Below, in pieces: positions 57,771 to 64,000 of a stretch of DNA of 64,000 nt (position 1 is its first letter; each line of letters opens with the position of its first letter). Origin of the DNA: Cupriavidus sp. D39 (GTDB lineage Bacteria > Pseudomonadota > Gammaproteobacteria > Burkholderiales > Burkholderiaceae); NCBI RefSeq assembly GCF_026627925.1, contig NZ_JAPNLE010000009.1, positions 5,270,001 through 5,334,000 of the forward strand, read 5' to 3'. Below the pieces are notes generated by a model. The model made no database searches and was not told the DNA's origin. It saw nothing but the letters and a program-made list of their open reading frames with translations. The position numbers and the translations under genes are program-made.

Positions 57771-58469
57771 ATGTCGAACCCGATCCGGCTGGTCGGCAGC
57801 GCCGATCACACCACTGAGCCAGCCTCGCGCGCCGCCACCGGCGCCGCGCTGCGCGAGCAGGCCTATGCCGAGATCAAGCGGCGCATCATTTCCTGCGAGT
57901 TCCGTCCCGGCGAGCCGCTCAACGAAGCCCAGGTTGCGGCTTTGCTCGGCATCGGCCGCACACCCGTGCATCAAGCGCTGCACCGGCTGGAAGTGGAGGG
58001 GCTGGTGTCGATCCTGCCGCGCAAGGGCGTGCTGGTATCGCCGCTGTCGCTTAACGAAGTGCTCGACATGATCGAAGTACGCGCCACCAACGAAGTCCTG
58101 TGCGCCACGCTGGCCTGCGAGCGCGCCCACGAGAGCGATCTCAAGGCCATGCGCGAGATCGTCGACCGCTCGCCCGACCTGATCGCGCGCCGCGATATCG
58201 CCGGCCTGGCCGCGCTCGACCTCAAATTCCATACCGCCATGTCGGCTGCCTCGCGCAATCGCGTGCTGGCCGACCTGCTGCGCGGCCTGCACGAGAAGCA
58301 GGCGCGCTTCTGGTTCCTCTCGCTGTCCGACCCGCAGCACCTGGAAAACGTCTACCAGGAGCACAGGGTGATCATCGACGCCCTGGAGCGGCGCGACGTG
58401 CCGGCGGTGCGCGAGGCCATCCGCGAACACATTGACGAATTCCGGAAAAACATCATCCGGACCATCTGA
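57771..58469 (+). CDS. GntR-family regulator, FCD (FadR-like) subgroup
   Basis: A 232-residue regulator. The winged-helix motif is YAEIKRRIISCEFRPGEPL followed by VAALLGIGRTPVHQALHRLEVEG; the C-terminal FCD domain contains the metal-binding pattern D-x-x-x-H (DLKFHTAMSAA) and later His residues in EHRVIIDALERRD. It precedes DUF2848, amidase and MFS genes in the same direction by only 29 bp, so it heads that operon and probably senses its substrate. Confidence 0.9.
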   Translation: MSNPIRLVGSADHTTEPASRAATGAALREQAYAEIKRRIISCEFRPGEPLNEAQVAALLGIGRTPVHQALHRLEVEGLVSILPRKGVLVSPLSLNEVLDMIEVRATNEVLCATLACERAHESDLKAMREIVDRSPDLIARRDIAGLAALDLKFHTAMSAASRNRVLADLLRGLHEKQARFWFLSLSDPQHLENVYQEHRVIIDALERRDVPAVREAIREHIDEFRKNIIRTI

Positions 58470-58498
58470 CCGTTTTTCTCCGCAACAGGTAGCAAGCA

Positions 58499-59176
58499 AT
58501 GCCGACACTTCAATTCCAGGTCGCCGGCGAGGGCGAACTCGTCCTCGATATCCAGCGCCTCATCATCGCCGGCTGGACCGGCCGCGACGCCGACGCCGTC
58601 AACCATCACATCCGCGAGCTCGAAGAGATCGGCGTCAAGCCGCCGACCACCGTGCCTTGCTTCTACCCGCTGGCCGCCTCGCTGCTGACCACCGACGCGC
58701 TGGTCGAAGTGCCGCGCGAAGACTCCTCCGGCGAAATCGAATTCGTGCTGCTTGCGGCCAAGGACGCGATGTATATCGGCGTAGGCTCGGACCACACCGA
58801 CCGCAAGGTCGAAGCCTACGACGTCACCGTCTCCAAGCAGATGTGCGCCAAGCCCCTGGGCACCGAAGTCTGGCGCTTCGACGACGTAGCCGCGCACTGG
58901 GACCAGCTGCAGATGCGCTGCTGGCGCACCCGCAACGGCCAGCGCGAGCTCTACCAGGAAGGCCTGGTCACGCGCCTGCTGGACCCGCGCGACCTGATCC
59001 AGCGCCTGACCGGCGAAGACAAGCTGCCGGTGGGCACGGCCATGTTCTGCGGCACGCAGGCCGTGATCGGCGAGCTGGGCAGCGGCGAAGCCTTTGAAGT
59101 CGAACTCCACGATCCGGTGCTCAAGCGCACGCTGCGCCATGCCTATCGCGTGGCATGCCTGGCGGTGGCGCCATGA
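58499..59176 (+). CDS. DUF2848 family protein
   Basis: A 225-residue protein. Its centre GVGSDHTDRKVEAYDVTVSK with later LGTEVWRFDD recalls the metal-binding core of fumarylacetoacetase-fold enzymes, so a hydrolase or decarboxylase role is possible; this is inference, and the family is uncharacterised to my knowledge. The ATGA overlap of its stop with the amidase start shows tight coupling. DUF2848 and amidase being coupled suggests consecutive steps on one substrate. Confidence 0.8.
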   Translation: MPTLQFQVAGEGELVLDIQRLIIAGWTGRDADAVNHHIRELEEIGVKPPTTVPCFYPLAASLLTTDALVEVPREDSSGEIEFVLLAAKDAMYIGVGSDHTDRKVEAYDVTVSKQMCAKPLGTEVWRFDDVAAHWDQLQMRCWRTRNGQRELYQEGLVTRLLDPRDLIQRLTGEDKLPVGTAMFCGTQAVIGELGSGEAFEVELHDPVLKRTLRHAYRVACLAVAP

Positions 59177-60507
59177 GTACCCGGCTGCCAACCATCGCCG
59201 CGCTCGCCGCCGACCTGGCCGCCGGACGCACCACCAGCGTTGCGCTGACCGAGCAGGCACTGGCCCGCATCGACGACCACCGCAACCGCGGCGGCACCGC
59301 CTTCCTTGAAGTCGACGGCGCCGGCGCGCTGGCCGCGGCCCGCGCCGCCGACCAGGCCCGCGCCGCCGGGCTGGTGGCATCGCCGCTAGCCGGGCTGCCG
59401 GTCTCCATCAAGGACCTGTTCGACGTGAAAGGGCAGGTGACCCGGGCCGGCTCGAAGGCGCTGAACGGCGCCCCCGCCAGCGCCGACGCGCCCGTGGTGG
59501 CGCGCCTGCGCGCCGCCGGCGCCGTGCTGGTCGGTCGCACCAATATGAGCGAGTTCGCGTTCTCCGGCCTCGGCCTGAACCCGCACTACGGCACGCCCCG
59601 CACCCCGTTCGACGAAGCCCGCATCGCCGGCGGCTCCACCTCGGGCGGCGCCGTCAGCGTCGCGCTTGACATGGCAGTAGCGGCGCTCGGTACCGATACC
59701 GGCGGCTCCATCCGCATCCCCAGCGCGTTCTGCGGCCTGACCGGCTTCAAGCCCACCGCAAGCCGCGTGCCGCTGGCCCGCGCCGTACCGTTGTCGACCT
59801 CGCTCGACTCCGCCGGCCCGCTGGCGCGCTCGGTTGCCTGCTGCGCCGCGTTCGACGCCATCGTCAGCGGCGAAACGCTGGACAGCCGCCCCGCGCCGCT
59901 GGCCGGGCTGCGCTTGCTCGTCACCCGCGATTTCGTGTGCGACGCACTCGACGCCGAAGTCGCGCAAGCCTTCGACGCCACGCTGGCCACGCTCTCCCGG
60001 CTCGGCGCGCAGATCGTCCCGTTCGATTTCCCCGAGCTCAAGCGCCTGCCGCAGATCAACGCCGCCGGCGGCCTCACGGCGGCCGAAGCCTGGCACTGGC
60101 ACAAGCAGTTGCTGGCCGAGCGCGGCAGCGACTACGACCAGCGCGTCGCCATGCGCATCCGCCGCGGCGAGCAACTCGGCGCCGCCGACTACATCGCGCT
60201 GCTGGCGGAACGCCGCGCCATGCAGGCCCGCGCCGCCGACCTGCTGCGCGAAGCCGACGCCTGGCTGATGCCCACGGTGGCCGTGCGCCCGCCGCGGCTC
60301 GACGCGCTGCAAAGCGACGAAGCCTTCTTCGCCACCAACGGCCTCGTGCTGCGCAACCCCAGCGTGCTCAATTTCCTAGACGGCTGCGCCGTATCGTTGC
60401 CGATGCCGGCGGCGGAGCAGGGCATCGGACTGAGCGTTGGCGGCCTGAACGGGCGCGACGCGCGCGTGCTGCAGGTAGCCGGCGCCATCGAAGCCGCGCT
60501 GCAGTAG
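59173..60507 (+). CDS. Amidase, amidase-signature family
   Basis: A 444-residue serine amidase: catalytic Lys in VSIKDLFDVKGQV, cis-Ser in AGGSTSGGAVSVAL and nucleophile Ser in LGTDTGGSIRIPSAFCG. ATG 59173 overlaps the DUF2848 stop. It differs clearly from the amidase at 47920, so the two clusters handle different amides. Downstream lies an MFS uptake gene. Confidence 0.92.
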   Translation: MSTRLPTIAALAADLAAGRTTSVALTEQALARIDDHRNRGGTAFLEVDGAGALAAARAADQARAAGLVASPLAGLPVSIKDLFDVKGQVTRAGSKALNGAPASADAPVVARLRAAGAVLVGRTNMSEFAFSGLGLNPHYGTPRTPFDEARIAGGSTSGGAVSVALDMAVAALGTDTGGSIRIPSAFCGLTGFKPTASRVPLARAVPLSTSLDSAGPLARSVACCAAFDAIVSGETLDSRPAPLAGLRLLVTRDFVCDALDAEVAQAFDATLATLSRLGAQIVPFDFPELKRLPQINAAGGLTAAEAWHWHKQLLAERGSDYDQRVAMRIRRGEQLGAADYIALLAERRAMQARAADLLREADAWLMPTVAVRPPRLDALQSDEAFFATNGLVLRNPSVLNFLDGCAVSLPMPAAEQGIGLSVGGLNGRDARVLQVAGAIEAALQ

Positions 60508-60602
60508 CAATCAGCAAGCAGCAAGCCGTAACGAGCAGAAAAGACCGAGGGCCGCGACCAAGCAGCGCGGCCCCGCCAATCAACACCCAAGGAGTACCAC
60601 CG

Positions 60603-61934
60603 ATGTCTTCCGTGATGACCGGCGCCCCTGGCGCCCTGGAAAGCCCGGCCCACACCCCGGCCGAGCGCAATGAAGCCTACCGCAAGATCGCGGTACGGCT
60701 GATTCCCTTCCTCGTCTTCCTGTTTGTGCTCGCCTGGATCGACCGCGTCAATGTCGGCTTTGCCAAGCTGCAAATGCTGCAAGACCTGCAATTCAGCGAA
60801 GCCGTGTACGGTTTCGGCGCCGGCATCTTCTTCATCGGCTACTTCCTGTTCGAAGTCCCCAGCAACCTCCTGCTGGAAAAAATCGGCGCCCGCCGCACGC
60901 TCGCCCGCATCACCATCCTGTGGGGCTTCGCCTCCATGGCGATGATCTTCGTCAAGACACCCATGCAGTTCTACGCTCTGCGATTCCTGCTCGGCGTATT
61001 CGAAGCCGGCTTCTTCCCCGGCGTCGTGCTCTACCTCACCTACTGGTTCCCCGCCCAGCGCCGCGCCCGCATCAACGGCCTGTTCATGACCTCGTTCGCC
61101 ATCGCCGGCGTCATCGGCGGCCCGCTCGCAGGCTTCATCATGAGCAGCATGGAAGGCGTCGACGGCCTCGCCAACTGGCAATGGCTGTTCGTCATCGAAG
61201 GCATCCCCTCCGTGCTCGCCGGCATCGCCGTGCTGATGTTCCTCCCCGAGAAACCCATCAGCGCCAAATGGCTCACCGCCAGCGAACGCGACCTCGTCAC
61301 CCGCGAGATCGAAGCCGAAAACCGCGACCCCGCCAAGCACTCCTCCCTGCGCGCCGCCTTCACCAACTCGCGCGTGTGGATCTGTGCCGCCATCTACTTC
61401 TGCGTCGTCAGCGGCAACGCCACCATCGCCTTCTGGTCCCCATCCATCATCAAGGAGCTCGGTGTCAAGGGCAACCTGCAGATCGGCCTCGTCTCCGCTA
61501 TCCCCTTCATCGCCGGCACCCTCGCCATGGTCTGGAACGGCATCCACTCCGACCGCACCGGAGAACGCCGCCTGCACTGCGCGCTAGCCACCCTGATGGC
61601 CGCCGCCGGCCTGGTCCTCACCGGCATGTGGCTGCACAGCGCGGTGCTCGCCATGGTCGCCCTCACCATCGCCTCCATCGGCATCCTCGCCGCCTTCCCG
61701 GTCTTCTGGTCGTTGCCCTCCGCCTTCCTCGCCGGCACCGCCGCCGCCGGCGGCATCGCCCTGATCAACTCCATCGGCAACCTCGCCGGCTTCGTCGCGC
61801 CCTACATGATCGGCTGGTTCAAGACCAGCACCGGCCAACTCTCGTCCGGCCTGTACTTCGTCGCCGCGCTGGAAGCCTGCGCCACGGTCCTCGTGCTGGC
61901 ATTCATCAAAACCAAGGTCAGTGCGAAGGCATAG
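60603..61934 (+). CDS. MFS transporter, anion:cation symporter (ACS) family
   Basis: A 443-residue, 12-helix permease of the tartrate/phthalate/glucarate branch. Motifs are FVLAWIDRVNVGFAKLQML, FFIGYFLFEVPSNLLLEKIGARR and the family's WFPAQRRARINGLF. AAGGAG lies 9 bases before ATG 60603. As last gene of the GntR-DUF2848-amidase operon it probably imports that operon's amide or acid. Confidence 0.92.
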   Translation: MSSVMTGAPGALESPAHTPAERNEAYRKIAVRLIPFLVFLFVLAWIDRVNVGFAKLQMLQDLQFSEAVYGFGAGIFFIGYFLFEVPSNLLLEKIGARRTLARITILWGFASMAMIFVKTPMQFYALRFLLGVFEAGFFPGVVLYLTYWFPAQRRARINGLFMTSFAIAGVIGGPLAGFIMSSMEGVDGLANWQWLFVIEGIPSVLAGIAVLMFLPEKPISAKWLTASERDLVTREIEAENRDPAKHSSLRAAFTNSRVWICAAIYFCVVSGNATIAFWSPSIIKELGVKGNLQIGLVSAIPFIAGTLAMVWNGIHSDRTGERRLHCALATLMAAAGLVLTGMWLHSAVLAMVALTIASIGILAAFPVFWSLPSAFLAGTAAAGGIALINSIGNLAGFVAPYMIGWFKTSTGQLSSGLYFVAALEACATVLVLAFIKTKVSAKA

Positions 61935-62175
61935 CCCAAGAGATGCCTCAGGCAGCACGAGGGGCTGGATTCCAGCGGCGCTTTGCGCTAGAATCCGCTG
62001 CCTCGTTGCGCTGCATGCGCAAGGTGCGCCGGCAGCACGGGTAACACAAGCCAGGCGGGCAGTTTCAGCCGCCTGTTTGCTTTTGTGCTTTTGCGACAAC
62101 CCTCACGCTGCCCCGGTACGCATGTAAAACAACGAGCACAGCGGCCTCCCGCCAGGGATGCACGCCGCAGGGACT

Positions 62176-62262
62176 GCGAGGGTGGCGAAATTGGTAGACG
62201 CACCAGGTTTAGGTCCTGACGCCAGCAATGGTGTAGGGGTTCGAGTCCCCTCCCTCGCACCA
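62176..62262 (+). tRNA. tRNA-Leu (anticodon UAG)
   Basis: An 87-nt leucine tRNA: acceptor stem GCGAGGG pairs with CCCTCGC, the D-arm GGCGAAATTGGTAGACGC is typical of class II tRNAs, the anticodon loop TTTAGGT gives UAG, a long variable arm follows, then GGTTCGAGTCC and an encoded CCA. The 3' end sits 177 bp before an integrase gene, the usual attachment position for integrative elements. Confidence 0.95.
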
Positions 62263-62302
62263 AAGTCTCTATTAAGTAACTTTCTCACTGCCTCTCACAA
62301 CT

Positions 62303-62426
62303 CCCCAAAAATCCCTGTAACCGTTGCCCAGCAAGGCTTAGCGGGGGATTTTTGGCGTCAAAATAGCCTCACAATCCAACGCGATAAATCACATATAATC
62401 GGCGCTCCGCCCCCAGAAATCCCCCA
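62303..62426. promoter_or_regulatory. Three CCCCAAAAATCCC-type sites before the integrase gene
   Basis: CCCCAAAAATCCC at 62303-62315, its inverse GGGGATTTTTGG at 62344-62355 and CCCCCAGAAATCCCCC at 62410-62425 are related copies between the tRNA 3' end and the integrase start. Such iterated sites are usual for integrase or Xis arm binding and autoregulation. The role is inferred from position. Confidence 0.5.
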
Positions 62427-62438
62427 CGGAGCCCCCAC

Positions 62439-63443
62439 ATGGCATCATTCCAGAAGACGGCAACAGGCTGGCGAGTGCAGATAGATGTGAAGGGCCAGCG
62501 CGAGAGTCGTATGTTCCCGAACAAGGCCAACGCGCAGGAGTGGGCGGACAGGCGCCAGGCGGAGTTGCGGTCGATCACGTCGGGGCAGGGGAGCAAGACG
62601 CACACGGTGGGCGACGTGCTGGACGACTACCAGAAGAAGGTGAGCCCCACGAAGCGCGGCAAGCGCTGGGAGATCCTGCGACTGGAGTTGATCGGACGAA
62701 AGGAAATCGCCGGCCGCCAGTTTCGCGAAATCCGGCTGGCCGACCTGCAGCCGAGTCACATTGCTGCCTGGCGCGACCAGCGCGCGCGGGAAGTGGCCGG
62801 TGCGTCGGTGTCTCGGGAGATGTCCCTGCTTTCCCACGCATTGGAGGTGGCCAGGAAGGAGTGGGGGTGGTTGGTGCACGACCCGATGAAGGAGGTCCGC
62901 CGGCCGCCGGACAGCCCACCACGGGATCGCCTGATTTCCGCCAAGGAGATCGAGTTGATTACCGCGGCGCTGGGCTACGAGGACGGGATGCCAGTGGGGC
63001 GGTCATCCCAACGGGTGGCCGTGGCATTTCTGTTCGCTATCGAGACGGCCATGCGGTCCGGGGAGCTTCTGGGGCTGACCAGCCGAACCGTGGACTTGAA
63101 GCGGCGCGTAGCCCATCTGCCGCTGACAAAGAACGGCAGCGCACGGGATGTGCCGCTGTCATCGCGCGCGGTGGAGTTGCTGGGGATGTTGCCGCCGGTC
63201 AAGAATGGTGAGCCGCTGTTCGCCCTGGCCGCGGCGAGCCGAGATGCCTTGTTCCGCAAGGCGAGGGATAAGGCCGGCATCACCGGCCTGACATTCCATG
63301 ACACGCGTCACGAGGCCATCACCCGCCTGTCCAAGAAATTCGATGTCTTGGCGCTTTCGCGGGTGACCGGCCACACCAACCTCTCCGAGCTTCGCACCTA
63401 CTACAACGAGACTGCCGAGGAGCTGGCAAAGCTTCTCGACTAG
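62439..63443 (+). CDS. int: Tyrosine-family site-specific integrase
   Basis: A 334-residue recombinase. The N-terminal part has an SAM-like core-binding domain; the catalytic set is Arg in AMRSGELLGL, Lys in LPLTKNGSARDVPLSS, His-x-x-Arg in TFHDTRHEA, His in RVTGHTNLSE and the nucleophile Tyr in LRTYYNETAEE. ATG 62439 follows the iterated sites and begins MASFQKTATGWRVQ. With the tRNA-Leu just upstream, it marks one end of a prophage or genomic island. Its last bases overlap the convergent Xis-like gene. Confidence 0.95.
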   Translation: MASFQKTATGWRVQIDVKGQRESRMFPNKANAQEWADRRQAELRSITSGQGSKTHTVGDVLDDYQKKVSPTKRGKRWEILRLELIGRKEIAGRQFREIRLADLQPSHIAAWRDQRAREVAGASVSREMSLLSHALEVARKEWGWLVHDPMKEVRRPPDSPPRDRLISAKEIELITAALGYEDGMPVGRSSQRVAVAFLFAIETAMRSGELLGLTSRTVDLKRRVAHLPLTKNGSARDVPLSSRAVELLGMLPPVKNGEPLFALAAASRDALFRKARDKAGITGLTFHDTRHEAITRLSKKFDVLALSRVTGHTNLSELRTYYNETAEELAKLLD

Positions 63444-63736
63444 TCGGTTTTCCTCGGCCTGCCGATGAGTTTCTCCTTGTGACTGCGCGCCCAGGCGATA
63501 ACCTCGGCGGCTTCCCATAGCGGCTGACCCTTCGAGCCTTCGCGCTGCGTCGGTAGGCGGATGGGACGGGGAAAGTCCGGCAGCGTCACGATGCGCTCCA
63601 TTACCGCGGCCGGGGAGCGCTGCAGATAGCCCCCGATGATCTTGGCGCTCCATAGCTGGACGGAAAGCGGAACCGCGGGCTTCATCCGCTTTGCCACTTC
63701 ATCTGCCAGGTGTTCGATCAGGTCCAAATCACTCAT
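63440..63736 (-). CDS. AlpA/Xis-type small DNA-binding protein
   Basis: A 98-residue protein with a MerR/AlpA-like helix-turn-helix: LWSAKIIGGYLQRSPAAVMERIV is followed by FPRPIRLP and QPLWEAAEVIAWARSHK. This is the arrangement of phage excisionases and AlpA activators. ATG 63736 has GGAG eight bases upstream; the earlier TTG is weaker. It is convergent with the integrase. Confidence 0.75.
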   Translation of the reverse strand: MSDLDLIEHLADEVAKRMKPAVPLSVQLWSAKIIGGYLQRSPAAVMERIVTLPDFPRPIRLPTQREGSKGQPLWEAAEVIAWARSHKEKLIGRPRKTD

Positions 63737-63796
63737 GTTGTTCTCCAATTCGCCAAGCCTGGCGGGTCAATTCAATAATCTTCTGTGCTGCATCTT

Positions 63797-64000
63797 TCAA
63801 GCTGCCGCCCCCATGCGCCGTACCTCCCGGGCTGACCAGCTAGCCATCTCCGGCACGTTCGCGCGCACCAGCGCGGCCGCCATGGGCGGGCTGACGCTGT
63901 TGCCGCACATCCGCACCTGGGCATGCTTCGGCAGGCGCTTGCCATTCGCCATGATCGGCGCGATCACATAGGAAGCGGGGAAGCCTTGGGCCGCGTACAA
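63797..64000 (-). CDS. DNA (cytosine-5) methyltransferase, C-terminal fragment
   Basis: The last 67 codons of a gene whose 5' end lies beyond the window. AAQGFPASYVIAPIMANGKR followed by PKHAQVRMCGNSVSPPMAAAL is the C-terminal end of a C5-methyltransferase, with motif X near GNSVSPP. It belongs to the integrated element. Such enzymes protect phage or island DNA. Confidence 0.8.
   Translation of the reverse strand: MYAAQGFPASYVIAPIMANGKRLPKHAQVRMCGNSVSPPMAAALVRANVPEMASWSAREVRRMGAAA

Noticed and set aside
63725..63815. A short minus-strand frame ending in RIGEQHE and overlapping the Xis-like start
   Set aside because: It could be a coupled small gene, but it has no standard start codon and is too short to support.

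Overview
The window looks like a chromosomal segment of a beta-proteobacterium of the Burkholderiaceae, most likely Cupriavidus or a close relative. It is GC-rich. It carries a thiolase matching Cupriavidus BktB in length (394 aa) and in the positions of Cys90, His350 and Cys380, plus rimO, mfd, ispD-ispF, ahpC-ahpD, ompR-envZ, hpnD and a tRNA-Leu(UAG). No species call is possible from the sequence alone.

Layout. 1-4 kb: a partial gene, an alpha/beta hydrolase, the 3' remnant of a TonB-dependent receptor, a PrlF/YhaV toxin-antitoxin pair and a decayed AbrB-type antitoxin. 4-9.7 kb: core genes rimO, bktB, an exported protein, metC and serB. 9.8-10.4 kb: an MNT/HEPN pair whose HEPN half is broken. 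10.4-21 kb: an accessory patchwork with a TetR gene and tandem operators, a GNAT enzyme, a halohydrin-dehalogenase-like SDR, a classical SDR, an MBL hydrolase, a D-2-hydroxyacid dehydrogenase and an MDR oxidoreductase. It also holds two ~98% identical 743-bp copies of a TetR-plus-operator block flanking a beta-hydroxyacid dehydrogenase, a MaoC hydratase and a thiolase scrap. 21-34 kb: M20 hydrolases, transporters, argE, mfd, ispDF and ahpCD. 34.4-36.7 kb: an IS256-family element inserted in a hexanucleotide tract that borders a ~790-bp nested palindrome.

36.7-47.4 kb: ompR-envZ, a small exported protein, an SMP-30 / amidohydrolase / hpnD group, and a two-gene RND efflux operon. 47.5-57.4 kb: a catabolic cluster of peptide-type ABC transporter, amidase, DUF3830 protein, divergent M20 carbamoylase-like enzyme and IclR regulator. 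57.8-61.9 kb: a second amide cluster of GntR, DUF2848, amidase and MFS transporter. 62.2-64 kb: tRNA-Leu followed by a tyrosine integrase, an AlpA/Xis-like gene and the 3' end of a DNA cytosine methyltransferase, which is the edge of an integrated element.

Reading caution. At least fourteen genes or gene remnants, including mfd, argE, envZ and an RND pump, are interrupted by single-base indels. Most are one-base losses in short homopolymers, and in every intact-looking gene the corrected length becomes a multiple of three. This fits homopolymer sequencing error better than real gene decay. Affected genes are annotated at their inferred full extent, with the indel site stated. All functional calls rest on motifs and remembered family features; no database search was run.
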